From Undibacterium sp. Jales W-56 (lineage in GTDB: Bacteria; Pseudomonadota; Gammaproteobacteria; Burkholderiales; Burkholderiaceae_D): 64,000 nt of DNA. The position numbers were made by a program, and so were the translations under genes. The number at the start of each line of letters is the position of its first letter. The stretch's first letter is position 1. Of this stretch, positions 47,305 through 55,875 are shown one piece after another. A model generated the notes under the pieces. That model was not told the DNA's origin and ran no database searches. It saw only the letters and a program-made list of their open reading frames with translations. Location: NCBI RefSeq assembly GCF_025548535.1, contig NZ_JAJLQW010000001.1:124001-188000 (forward strand), read 5' to 3'.

Positions 47305-48711
47305 ATGAAACATAAAGTTAAACACATCCATTTCGTCGGCATCGGCGGCTCAGGTATGAGCGGCATCGCCGAAGTATTGCTCAATCTGGGGTATACGATT
47401 TCCGGTTCCGACCTTGGGGTGAACGCGGCTTCGCAACGATTAGCCAGTCTGGGTGCCAAGGTCATGCTGGGTCATGCGGCAGGGAATATCGCCAGCGCCG
47501 ACGCGATCGTGACCTCGACTGCGGTCAAGGCAGATAATCCGGAAGTCATCGCCGCCCGCGAAAAGCATGTGCCTGTCGTGCCTCGCGCGGTGATGCTGGC
47601 GGAATTGATGCGCTTGAAAAGCGGGATCGCGATTGCCGGTACGCACGGCAAGACAACGACCACCAGTCTGGTCGCCAGTATTTTGGCGGAAGGCGGTCTC
47701 GATCCTACGTATGTGATCGGCGGTCGTCTCAACAGTGCCGGTGCCAACGCCAGACTCGGCAGCGGTGATTTCATCGTGGCGGAAGCCGATGAGTCCGATG
47801 CATCGTTCCTGAATTTATTGCCCGTGATTGAAGTGATTACCAATATCGATGCCGATCATATGGAAACCTATGAGCATGATTTCGGTAAATTGAAGCAGGC
47901 GTTTATTGAATTCACGCAGCGCTTGCCCTTTTACGGCGTCGCTGTGCTGTGCCTCGACGACGTACATGTGCGTGAAATCATGCCGTTTATTTCCAAGCCT
48001 ATCGTGACTTACGGTTTTCATGAAGAAGCCGATATCCGTGCGGTGGATGCGCAGGCGGTCGGCGGCGTGATGCAGTTCACGGTAATTCAGGACGGTTACG
48101 AAGCAATGCAGGTCAGCCTGAACCAGCCCGGCATGCACAATGTACAGAATGCCTGCGCCGCGATCGCGGTTGCGCGTGAAGTCGGCGTGGCAGATGAAGC
48201 CACTCAAAAAGCCTTGAGCGAGTTTCATGGAGTCGGCCGTCGTTTCACGCGTTATGGCGAAATCAATTTGCCTGAAGTCGATGGCAAATCCGCTGGCAGC
48301 TTTGCCCTGGTCGATGACTATGGTCATCACCCGGTAGAGATGGCCGCAACCTTGGCTGCGGCGCGTGGCGCGTATCCCGGACGCCGCGTAGTGCTGGCCT
48401 TTCAGCCGCATCGCTATACCCGCACCCGTGATTTGTTTGAAGATTTCGTCAAAGTCATTTCGACTGCCGATGCGGTGGTGCTGGCTGAAGTGTATGCTGC
48501 TGGCGAAGCGCCGATTGTCGCTGCCGACGGCCGTGCCATGGCAAGGGCCCTGCGTGTGACCGGCAAAGTCGAGCCGGTATTTGTCGAAGATATGCAGGAT
48601 ATGCCGGACAATATTCTGCACGTATTGAAAGACGGCGATGTGCTGATCGTGATGGGCGCAGGCTCGATCAGCGCAGTACCGGCAAAACTGGCGAATGCAG
48701 GCGATCAATAA
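47305..48711 (+). CDS. murC: UDP-MurNAc:L-alanine ligase MurC
   Basis: The 468-residue ligase starts stem-peptide synthesis. N-terminal [14 protein letters not shown] is the UDP-binding loop, GTHGKTT (from residue 112) the ATP site, and DDYGHHPVE the C-terminal-domain motif. The order murG-murC-ddl is as in most proteobacteria. A 73-bp gap to ddl has no obvious terminator. Confidence 0.98.
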   Translation: MKHKVKHIHFVGIGGSGMSGIAEVLLNLGYTISGSDLGVNAASQRLASLGAKVMLGHAAGNIASADAIVTSTAVKADNPEVIAAREKHVPVVPRAVMLAELMRLKSGIAIAGTHGKTTTTSLVASILAEGGLDPTYVIGGRLNSAGANARLGSGDFIVAEADESDASFLNLLPVIEVITNIDADHMETYEHDFGKLKQAFIEFTQRLPFYGVAVLCLDDVHVREIMPFISKPIVTYGFHEEADIRAVDAQAVGGVMQFTVIQDGYEAMQVSLNQPGMHNVQNACAAIAVAREVGVADEATQKALSEFHGVGRRFTRYGEINLPEVDGKSAGSFALVDDYGHHPVEMAATLAAARGAYPGRRVVLAFQPHRYTRTRDLFEDFVKVISTADAVVLAEVYAAGEAPIVAADGRAMARALRVTGKVEPVFVEDMQDMPDNILHVLKDGDVLIVMGAGSISAVPAKLANAGDQ

Positions 48712-48784
48712 GCCATAGTTATTTTGTATTAGTAGTGAATGTCAACGCAGAATACCAACACTAAACATCAACAGAGATGCCGTC

Positions 48785-49771
48785 ATGAGTGAGATTGAGA
48801 ACGTAAAAGAATTAGGTAAAGTTGGCGTGCTGTTTGGCGGGCGTTCTGCCGAGCGCGAAGTCTCCATCATGTCGGGCACGGGCGTGCTGGCAGCACTGCA
48901 AAGTAAAGGGGTTGATGCGCACGGCTTTGATACCGGTGAGCGCAGTCTGGCTGAATTGGCCGGGCAACAGTTTGATCGCGTCTTTATCGCGCTGCACGGC
49001 CGCTTCGGTGAAGACGGCAGCTTGCAAGGCGTGCTGGAACAATTAGGCATTCCCTACACTGGCAGCGGCGTCATGGCATCGGCGATTGCGATGGATAAAA
49101 TTTTTACTAAAAAGATTTGGCAGAACCATCAGTTGACGACCCCGGCCTATGAAGTACTGAATGCAGAAACCGAATTGCGTCTGGTACCGGATCGCCTGAG
49201 CTTGCCTTTGATTTTGAAGCCGCCGCATGAAGGATCAACGATAGGGATTACCAAGGTCAATGGCTATTCCGATATGCAGGAAGCCTATGCCTTGGCCGCG
49301 CAATTCGATGATGAAGTATTGGCGGAAGAATTTATTTCGGGCCGTGAATTGACGGTAGCGATTCTGGGCACGGGCAAGCAGGCGTATGCCTTGCCGGTGA
49401 TTGAGATCGTTGCGCCCGATGGTAACTACGATTACCAAAACAAATACTTCACCGACGATACGCAATATTTATGTCCCGCTCCTTTGGATGCAGGTTTGAC
49501 AGCCAGGATACAAGCGATGTGTGTTGAGGCGTATCGCGCGGTGAATTGCGAAGGTTGGGCGCGGGTCGATGTGCTATTGCGCAAGTCGGACAATGAGCCG
49601 TTTTTGATTGAGATTAATACCTCTCCCGGCATGACAGGCCATTCACTGGTACCGATGGCGGCGCGTGCAGTCGGGATGAGTTATGAAGACTTGTGTCTGG
49701 CGATTTTACGCTCGGCACGCTTGAAGATGTCCAAGGGCAGCAAAGAGGGTAATAAAGAGGATAGTAAGTAA
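48785..49771 (+). CDS. ddl: D-alanine:D-alanine ligase
   Basis: The 328-residue ATP-grasp enzyme makes the D-Ala-D-Ala used by MurF. It has [17 protein letters not shown] near the N-terminus, the [10 protein letters not shown] loop and the [15 protein letters not shown] catalytic end. It lies 2 bp before ftsQ and is of the DdlB type by position. The basic tail ([12 protein letters not shown]) is an unstructured extension. Confidence 0.97.
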   Translation: MSEIENVKELGKVGVLFGGRSAEREVSIMSGTGVLAALQSKGVDAHGFDTGERSLAELAGQQFDRVFIALHGRFGEDGSLQGVLEQLGIPYTGSGVMASAIAMDKIFTKKIWQNHQLTTPAYEVLNAETELRLVPDRLSLPLILKPPHEGSTIGITKVNGYSDMQEAYALAAQFDDEVLAEEFISGRELTVAILGTGKQAYALPVIEIVAPDGNYDYQNKYFTDDTQYLCPAPLDAGLTARIQAMCVEAYRAVNCEGWARVDVLLRKSDNEPFLIEINTSPGMTGHSLVPMAARAVGMSYEDLCLAILRSARLKMSKGSKEGNKEDSK

Positions 49772-49773
49772 AG

Positions 49774-50553
49774 ATGTGGCAAGACATCCGCTCAATGAAT
49801 GCAACAGCGAATGCCTTGTTCGGTATTTTTGTGCTTGCATTGCTGATGTCGGGTATCTGGTGGGTGGTGCAGCGTCCGATGTTCACCTTGAAAGTCATCA
49901 AGGTTGAAGGCATAGAGCAAGCCGCTTTGCGGCATGTCAATGCCTTGACGATTCGTGATGCAGCCTTGCCGAAGATGCGCGGTAATTTTTTTACGACGAA
50001 TCTGGACAATGTGCGTACCGCATTTGAATCGGTACCCTGGGTACGTAAAGCCAGTGTGCAGAGAGAATGGCCGAACAAACTGATCGTGACTTTGGAGGAG
50101 CATCAGGCGCTCGGTACCTGGGGTGAGGACGGCAGGTTGATGTCAGTCAAGGGTGACGTGTTCACCGCCAATCTGGCCGAGGCAGAAGAAGATGCCGAGT
50201 TGATGGAATTTGCCGGACCCGAAGGCAGCGAGAAGGAAGTGCTGGCGCGCTATCTGGATTTTAAACAGTGGTTTGCCCATATCAGTCTGGCACCCGAGGC
50301 TGTGCAGTATTCGAGTCGTTATGCATGGAGCTTGAAATTGAATAACGGCATGAAGGTGGAGTTGGGCCGGTTGCAGGATGATCAGACGCTGAAGATCCGG
50401 GTCGATCGCCTGTTGACGGTGTACCCGCAGTTAGTGGCAAGTTTGCAGGACAGTATTGAAAGTGTGGATATGCGTTATCCGAATGGCCTTGCGCTGAAGT
50501 CCAGCCACAATGCCTTTGGAATTAATCCCAAACTTAAGGTTAAACGAAAGTAA
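49774..50553 (+). CDS. ftsQ: Cell division protein FtsQ
   Basis: The 259-residue bitopic protein has a short cytoplasmic tail, one helix (about residues 9-31), a POTRA domain (about 36-106; FTLKVIKVEGIEQAAL) and the beta domain. FtsQ links early and late divisome proteins through FtsB/FtsL. ftsA starts 4 bp after its stop. Confidence 0.96.
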   Translation: MWQDIRSMNATANALFGIFVLALLMSGIWWVVQRPMFTLKVIKVEGIEQAALRHVNALTIRDAALPKMRGNFFTTNLDNVRTAFESVPWVRKASVQREWPNKLIVTLEEHQALGTWGEDGRLMSVKGDVFTANLAEAEEDAELMEFAGPEGSEKEVLARYLDFKQWFAHISLAPEAVQYSSRYAWSLKLNNGMKVELGRLQDDQTLKIRVDRLLTVYPQLVASLQDSIESVDMRYPNGLALKSSHNAFGINPKLKVKRK

Positions 50554-50557
50554 GTAC

Positions 50558-51790
50558 ATGACAAAAGATGCAAAAAACCTGATAGTCGGCCTCGATATTG
50601 GCACCTCCAAAATTGTTGCGGTGGTTGCCGAGGTCATGCCCGATGGTCGTCATGAAGTGATCGGCCTGGGGCAGCATGACTCTAAAGGACTGAAAAAGGG
50701 CGTGGTCGTGAATATTGAGGCCACCGTCGAATCGATTCAGCGTGCTCTGGAGGAGGCTGAGTTGATGGCCGATTGCAAAATTCGTCATGTGTATACCGGT
50801 ATTGCAGGTAGTCATATCCGCAGCTTTAATTCCAGCGGCATGGTGGCGATCAAGGATAAAGAAGTTACCGCTGCCGATGTCTCGCGCGTGATCGAGACCG
50901 CCAAGGCGGTGAATATTCCGACCGATCAGCAGTTGCTGCATACCTTGCCGCAAGAATTTATCGTCGATAGCCAGGACGATGTGCGCGAGCCGATAGGCAT
51001 GAGCGGGATTCGCCTGGAAGTCAAAGTGCATATCGTGACCGGCGCCGTATCGGCAGTGCAGAACATCGTCAAATGTGTGCGTCGTTGCGGCCTCGAAGTA
51101 TCCGACCTGATTTTGCAGCCGATGGCATCCGCTGAAGCTGTATTGACCAAGGATGAAAAAGAACTCGGCGTGGTGCTGATCGACATCGGCGGCGGCACCA
51201 CCGACGTTGCGGTATTCAGCGAAGGGGCGATTCGCCACACTGCAGTAATCCCGATTGCCGGTGACCAGATCACCAATGACATTGCGATGGCATTGCGCAC
51301 CCCGACATCCGAAGCCGAAGAAATCAAAACTCGCTTTGGCGTAGCCAAGCAAGTATTAGCAGATCCATCGGACACACTGGAGGTGCCAGGCCTCGGCGAC
51401 CGCGGTCCGCGCTCTTTATCCCGCCAGGCTTTGGCTGCCGTGATTGAGCCGCGTGTGGAAGAACTGTTCGCACTGGTGCATCAGGTGGTACGCGAATCGG
51501 GATACGAAGATGTGCTGTCGTCCGGCATCGTGTTAACCGGCGGTTCCGCGATCATGCCGGGCATGGTTGAGATGGCTGAAGATATCTTTTTGAAGCCGAC
51601 GCGTTTAGGCATGCCGGTGTATTCGGGTCAACTGGCCGACGTGGTGCGCAGTCCGCGTTATGCCACTGTGTTGGGCTTGTTGTTGGAAGCGAAGAAGCAG
51701 TATATGCGCGGTCATATCGTCACACGACAAGAGGGTTCTGCGAAAGCGGTGTGGCAGCGCATGAAGGAATGGTTTCTGGGGAATTTTTAA
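50558..51790 (+). CDS. ftsA: Cell division protein FtsA
   Basis: The 410-residue actin-like protein tethers FtsZ to the membrane. Visible are the phosphate-1 loop LIVGLDIGTSKIVAVVAE, IDIGGGTTDVAVF and, at the end, the amphipathic membrane-targeting helix (WQRMKEWFLGNF). I chose ATG 50558; the frame is open further upstream inside ftsQ. After it come 145 bp containing a candidate promoter and a long hairpin before ftsZ. Confidence 0.97.
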   Translation: MTKDAKNLIVGLDIGTSKIVAVVAEVMPDGRHEVIGLGQHDSKGLKKGVVVNIEATVESIQRALEEAELMADCKIRHVYTGIAGSHIRSFNSSGMVAIKDKEVTAADVSRVIETAKAVNIPTDQQLLHTLPQEFIVDSQDDVREPIGMSGIRLEVKVHIVTGAVSAVQNIVKCVRRCGLEVSDLILQPMASAEAVLTKDEKELGVVLIDIGGGTTDVAVFSEGAIRHTAVIPIAGDQITNDIAMALRTPTSEAEEIKTRFGVAKQVLADPSDTLEVPGLGDRGPRSLSRQALAAVIEPRVEELFALVHQVVRESGYEDVLSSGIVLTGGSAIMPGMVEMAEDIFLKPTRLGMPVYSGQLADVVRSPRYATVLGLLLEAKKQYMRGHIVTRQEGSAKAVWQRMKEWFLGNF

Positions 51791-51799
51791 GTAGTCATC

Positions 51800-51835
51800 G
51801 TAGTGAAAACTGTAGTGGAAATAGTAGTGGTTATT
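51800..51835 (+). repeat. Three tandem 12-bp repeats upstream of the ftsZ promoter
   Basis: GTAGTGAAAACT, GTAGTGGAAATA and GTAGTGGTTATT start at 51800, 51812 and 51824; a further GTAGT stands at 51791. They end one base before the TATAAT box, covering where the -35 should be. Confidence 0.6.
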
Positions 51836-51836
51836 T

Positions 51837-51842
51837 TATAAT
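51837..51842 (+). promoter_or_regulatory. Candidate ftsZ -10 box
   Basis: A perfect TATAAT. The -35 position is occupied by the GTAGTGG repeats rather than TTGACA, hinting at an activator-dependent promoter. Predicted start about 51849. Confidence 0.5.
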
Positions 51843-51852
51843 GTTCTTATCC

Positions 51853-51917
51853 GCAGTTATTAGTCGCTAGTCGTCACACCTATGCAATAACAGTGATGAT
51901 TAGCGACTGAAAACTGC
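51853..51917 (+). promoter_or_regulatory. Long stem-loop in the ftsZ leader
   Basis: AGTCGCTAGTCGTCAC (51862-51877) pairs with GTGATGATTAGCGACT (51893-51908): 14 Watson-Crick and 2 G-U pairs around a 15-nt loop. Outside a small internal loop GCAGTT (51853-51858) pairs with AACTGC (51912-51917). The hairpin ends 6 nt before the ribosome-binding site AAAGGAG. No T-run, so not a terminator. Confidence 0.75.
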
Positions 51918-51935
51918 CTACCTAAAGGAGTCATG

Positions 51936-53132
51936 ATGGAGTTCGATATGGTTGATAACGCTACCCAAGGCACCGTAATCAAGGTCGTGGGCGTAGGCGG
52001 TGCAGGCGGCAATGCTGTGCAGCACATGATTAATAAAGGCGTGGCAGGAGTTGAATTCATCGCTGCCAATACTGATGCACAAGCTTTGTTGCAGTCCAGA
52101 GCACATAACGTTATTCAGATCGGGGAAACCGGTCTGGGTGCGGGTATGAAACCGGAAATCGGTCGTCAGCTGGCGGAAGAGTCGCGCGCCCGTATTGAAG
52201 ACGCTTTGCGCGGTTCGCACATGGTGTTCATCGCAGCCGGCATGGGCGGCGGCACCGGCACTGGTGCTGCACCGGTGGTCGCGCAAATAGCCAAAGAATT
52301 GGGCGCATTGACCGTGGCCGTGGTTTCCAAGCCATTCTCATACGAAGGCAAAAAATGCATGGACATCGCCGACGAAGGTCTGGAAGCTTTGTCGCAGCAT
52401 GTCGATTCACTGATCATCATCCTGAATGAAAAACTCGAAGAGATCTATGAAGACGACAGCATGATCGAATGGCTGCAACATGCCGACGACGTGCTCAACA
52501 ATGCGGTTGCCGGTATCGCCGAAATCATCAATGTGCCTGGCCATATCAACGTCGATTTCAATGATGTGAAAACGATTATGGGCGAGCAGGGCAAGGCGAT
52601 GATGGGTACCGCTACGGCATCCGGCGTTGATCGTGCGCGTATCGCTGCCGAACAAGCGGTGGCCTCACCGCTGCTGGACGGTATCGATTTGTCCGGCGCG
52701 CGCGGTGTGCTGGTCAATGTGACTGCCAGCCGTGGTCTCAAGGGTAAAGAGATCAAGGAAGTCATGGCAGCCGTCCGCGCGTTCGCCGCACCGGATGCAT
52801 CGATCGCTCAGGGTATCGCTTACGACGACACCATGGGCGACGATATCCGTGTGACTGTGGTCGCGACTGGCTTGGGGCGTGCCAAGAAAAATATCCAGTT
52901 GGTACAAACCCCAATGCTGCGCACCGGCACGCACAATGAACCGATGATGGCGTCGCCTGTGATGGCATCATCGGCGGCAATGGCTTCCGGGATGGCAGCG
53001 CCGGCATTTGATGGCTTGAGCAAGCCGGCAGTATGGCGTCGCGAATCTGCATCGGACACAGTGCGTGCACTGGAAAAGAATGGCATGGAGACGTATGACA
53101 TTCCGGCTTTCTTGCGCAAGCAAGCTGACTAA
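51936..53132 (+). CDS. ftsZ: Cell division protein FtsZ
   Basis: The 398-residue tubulin homologue forms the Z-ring. The tubulin signature GGGTGTGAAP starts at about residue 104. The N-terminal VVGVGGAGGNAVQHMI binds GTP. The C-terminal conserved peptide DIPAFLRKQAD, which recruits FtsA, is intact after a variable linker. Of two adjacent ATGs (51933, 51936) the second has the better distance (5 nt) from AAAGGAG. A terminator follows within 50 bp. Confidence 0.98.
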   Translation: MEFDMVDNATQGTVIKVVGVGGAGGNAVQHMINKGVAGVEFIAANTDAQALLQSRAHNVIQIGETGLGAGMKPEIGRQLAEESRARIEDALRGSHMVFIAAGMGGGTGTGAAPVVAQIAKELGALTVAVVSKPFSYEGKKCMDIADEGLEALSQHVDSLIIILNEKLEEIYEDDSMIEWLQHADDVLNNAVAGIAEIINVPGHINVDFNDVKTIMGEQGKAMMGTATASGVDRARIAAEQAVASPLLDGIDLSGARGVLVNVTASRGLKGKEIKEVMAAVRAFAAPDASIAQGIAYDDTMGDDIRVTVVATGLGRAKKNIQLVQTPMLRTGTHNEPMMASPVMASSAAMASGMAAPAFDGLSKPAVWRRESASDTVRALEKNGMETYDIPAFLRKQAD

Positions 53133-53172
53133 GGTTTTTTCGTTGTAAGCACAATCGCATCAAAGTTGACAT

Positions 53173-53200
53173 AAAACGCCAGCCTGATCGCTGGCGTTTT
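53173..53200 (+). terminator. Rho-independent terminator after ftsZ
   Basis: A perfect 11-bp stem AAAACGCCAGC / GCTGGCGTTTT with a 6-nt loop. The T-run is short (four), but it is the expected end of the dcw transcript. Confidence 0.85.
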
Positions 53201-53328
53201 GCTTCCTGCACGAAATAGCAGACTCAGGCATACTGGCGTCCCGGCCTCAGCATGAGCGCGTCAAGTTTATTTTGACTGCTGCTCACAGGGAATATCGTGA
53301 ATCTATCCATACAAATCAGGAGTACAAC

Positions 53329-53835
53329 ATGAGCATCAAGATCGGTGACAAATTACCAGCAGGCAGTCTCGCAGAATTTATCGAAGTCGAATCGGAAGGC
53401 TGTTCTTTAGGGCCGAATACTTTCAAGGTCGAAGATCTGGTCAAAGGTAAAACGATTGCGATCTTTGGCTTGCCAGGCGCTTATACACCCACTTGTTCCG
53501 CGAAACATGTTCCAGGTTATGTGCAGCACGCAGCCGATTTAAAAGCCAAGGGTGTGGATGAAATCTGGTGCATCTCGGTCAATGATGCGTTTGTGATGGG
53601 TGCATGGGGCCGTGATCAAAAAGCTACCGGCACAGTACGCATGATGGCTGACGGCAATGCCGATTTCAGCAAGGCCTTGGGTCTCGATGCGGACTTTAGC
53701 AAATTCGGCATGGGCGTGCGCTCCCAGCGTTATTCTTTGTTGGCGGTCGATGGCGTGGTCAAGCAATTGAATGTTGAAGAAGGCGGCAAGTTTGAAGTGT
53801 CGAACGCAGAAACTTTGTTGGCGCAATTAGCTTAA
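53329..53835 (+). CDS. Peroxiredoxin (Prx5-type)
   Basis: A 168-residue thiol peroxidase. The peroxidatic Cys is C56 in PGAYTPTCSAKH, the Prx5 signature; C81 (EIWCIS) is a candidate resolving Cys. It reduces hydrogen or organic peroxides with glutathione or thioredoxin. ATG 53329 follows CAGGAG. A peroxiredoxin between ftsZ and lpxC is a regular feature of Burkholderiales dcw regions. It has its own upstream terminator, so it is probably transcribed separately. Confidence 0.92.
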   Translation: MSIKIGDKLPAGSLAEFIEVESEGCSLGPNTFKVEDLVKGKTIAIFGLPGAYTPTCSAKHVPGYVQHAADLKAKGVDEIWCISVNDAFVMGAWGRDQKATGTVRMMADGNADFSKALGLDADFSKFGMGVRSQRYSLLAVDGVVKQLNVEEGGKFEVSNAETLLAQLA

Positions 53836-53908
53836 TACGCATTAATCTGGCCTGACTATTTTGAGTATCAGATAGCTATGCAGCTATTTTGAAAAGTACA
53901 AAAAATGA

Positions 53909-54010
53909 AACCTCTCAACACAGAAGCTCAGAGGCACAGAGATGCGAGGAAGAATTTAAGAAATTCTTCGACTCTTTTCCGTGCCCCGGCGTCTGCCGGC
54001 GAGAGGTTTT
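53909..54010. repeat. Dispersed repeat family I, copy D (degenerate)
   Basis: Left arm AACCTCTCAACACAGAAGC then CAGAGGCACAGAG; right arm CCGTGCC...GCCGGCGAGAGGTTTT. It keeps the GAGAGGTTTT end of copy C but the tandem GAGACACAGAG has drifted. The remaining gap to lpxC holds only the candidate -10 box. Confidence 0.55.
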
Positions 54011-54130
54011 ACTATTTCCGGCAGCGAGCTGAATAGTTCAATTGCCATAAAAGATAAGCCATAAGCCTGTTAAGGCTCTTTCTGTCTATCCCAAAGAAAA
54101 CCGCGCTCACCGCAGAATTTGAGCAAACGT

Positions 54131-54136
54131 TATAAT
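54131..54136 (+). promoter_or_regulatory. Candidate lpxC -10 box very close to the start codon
   Basis: A perfect TATAAT ending six bases before the lpxC ATG at 54143. Transcription from it would begin at or next to the A of the start codon. No good -35 box is visible. Confidence 0.4.
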
Positions 54137-54142
54137 GACGGA

Positions 54143-55081
54143 ATGTTAAAACAAAGAACCATCAAGCAATTCGTCAAAACCGTCGGCGTCGGCCTGCACT
54201 CGGGCACCCGGGTAGATCTGGTGCTGCGTCCTGCAGCGATTGACACCGGCATCATATTCACGCGCACCGACCTGGTGCCGCCAGTGGTATTTCCGGCCAA
54301 GGCGCTGAATGTCGGCGATACGCGCATGGCATCGACCTTGAATGTGAATGGCGCCAAAGTGTCTACGGTGGAACATCTGCTGTCGGCGTGCGCCGGGCTC
54401 GGTATTGATAATTTGTATATCGATATCAGCGCAGAAGAAATTCCCATCATGGATGGCTCGGCATCGTCGTTCGTGTATTTATTGCAGCAAGCGGGCATGC
54501 AGGAACAAGAAGCTGCCAAAAAATTCATCCGCGTTTTAAAGCCGGTCGAAATTCGCGAAGGCTCAGGCCAGTCCGAGAAATGGGCGCGACTGGAACCTTT
54601 CAATGGCTTTAAACTGAATTTTTTCATCGAATTCAATCATCCCGCTATCGATGGCACGGCGCAGACTGCTGAAGTGGATTTCGCCAAGGTGTCGTATATC
54701 AAGGATGTCGCCAGAGCGCGCACCTTCGGCTTCATGCAGGATGTGGAAATGTTGCGCGGCATCGGTCTGGCGCGCGGCGGCTCGATGGAAAACGTCATTG
54801 TGATGGACGAGTTCCGTATCCTGAACGACGATGGTTTGCGTTTTGATGACGAATTCGTGCGCCACAAGATTCTGGATGCCATCGGCGACTTGTACCTGAT
54901 CGGCCATCCTTTGCTGGCCAGTTATACCGCTCACAAATCAGGTCATGGCTTGAACAACCAGTTATTGCGCGCCTTGCTGGCGCAGCCTGATGCGTATGAA
55001 ATCGTGAGTTTCGATGCGATTGAGAATGCGCCGGATTCTTACGGGCTGCAAGAGCAGCGCGAATGGGCCTTGTCTTCCTGA
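54143..55081 (+). CDS. lpxC: UDP-3-O-acyl-N-acetylglucosamine deacetylase LpxC
   Basis: The 312-residue zinc amidase performs the committed step of lipid A synthesis. LpxC motifs: [20 protein letters not shown] at the start, the zinc His in STVEHLLSA (His78), [12 protein letters not shown], and [14 protein letters not shown] with zinc ligands His and Asp, then the catalytic-His loop [12 protein letters not shown] 54143 is the family start; an upstream frame of eight codons exists. No ribosome-binding site precedes it. Confidence 0.97.
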   Translation: MLKQRTIKQFVKTVGVGLHSGTRVDLVLRPAAIDTGIIFTRTDLVPPVVFPAKALNVGDTRMASTLNVNGAKVSTVEHLLSACAGLGIDNLYIDISAEEIPIMDGSASSFVYLLQQAGMQEQEAAKKFIRVLKPVEIREGSGQSEKWARLEPFNGFKLNFFIEFNHPAIDGTAQTAEVDFAKVSYIKDVARARTFGFMQDVEMLRGIGLARGGSMENVIVMDEFRILNDDGLRFDDEFVRHKILDAIGDLYLIGHPLLASYTAHKSGHGLNNQLLRALLAQPDAYEIVSFDAIENAPDSYGLQEQREWALSS

Positions 55082-55280
55082 GGTACCAAGCCAGAGCTAG
55101 GATGGTGGTTGAATCTGATGGAATTCGCGTTTGTGGTGCAATGCCACAAGCAGCGAACACCTTAACTTGCTATCTTGAAAGTTTCCGTCAAATTTAACTA
55201 CTCCGGCGGAGTATGGATAAAAATAGTGTTTTTCCCGCATGAATGTTGCGGTACTTTAAAAATACTCCCCTGTTTTCTAT

Positions 55281-55796
55281 TTATTTTCCGGATTGATGCC
55301 GTTTCACCAGCTTATGCAAAGCTGCCCTCAGATCGGCATTTTGCGGGGTATTTTCTAAGGCACTTTCCAGCTTATCAAAGGCCTTGACGGCGCGCTCGGA
55401 CAAGCTGCATTGCTTGACGTAGGGTTTGGGCTCGACTTTTCGCCTGACTTGTACTTTGATACGGATTGCGTTAATCTGCCATCCCCGCTGCAGTAAACCA
55501 TCTTGCAATTTTGGACACTGTTGTTTGAGTTTGGTGGCCAGGGCGGCGTTGGGTGCAGATAGGGTCAACTGACCTTCTTCCAATTGCAATACATCGCAAG
55601 CGTCAAACATCGCGGGTAACAGGTTCCCGCAGTCTTTTTGCAATTTGGCATTGCGCCTGATGGTAGGTAAGAGAGGCGAAATTTGTTCATTGCTACGTAA
55701 GAAATCGGCGGCGCCGCTGGTTTCCGGCAATTTGCGTCCGCGTTTGATGTTGATTCGATAGGGAGGTGGTGAAGATGCTTGCATGGATGGAACCAT
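55281..55796 (-). CDS. DciA family replication protein (DUF721)
   Basis: About 171 residues with the DUF721/DciA core SAADFLRSNEQISPLLPTI-like segment (AADFLRSNEQ, then NAKLQKDCGNLLPAMFDACD) and a KH-like beta region (VLQLEEGQLTLSAPNAALATKLKQQ). DciA loads or stimulates the replicative helicase DnaB in bacteria without DnaC. The start is uncertain: ATG 55796 or 55784 fit the family; open sequence upstream overlaps the divergent peptidase promoter. In this order (lpxC-dciA-M23-secA) it is conserved in Burkholderiales. Confidence 0.85.
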   Translation of the reverse strand: MVPSMQASSPPPYRINIKRGRKLPETSGAADFLRSNEQISPLLPTIRRNAKLQKDCGNLLPAMFDACDVLQLEEGQLTLSAPNAALATKLKQQCPKLQDGLLQRGWQINAIRIKVQVRRKVEPKPYVKQCSLSERAVKAFDKLESALENTPQNADLRAALHKLVKRHQSGK

Positions 55797-55875
55797 ACCA
55801 TAAACTGTCCGCTTTGTTCGCTCTCGGTATCTGTTCATTGCGCTATGATGCCGTCGTTTTTTCAGGAGTGAATTG

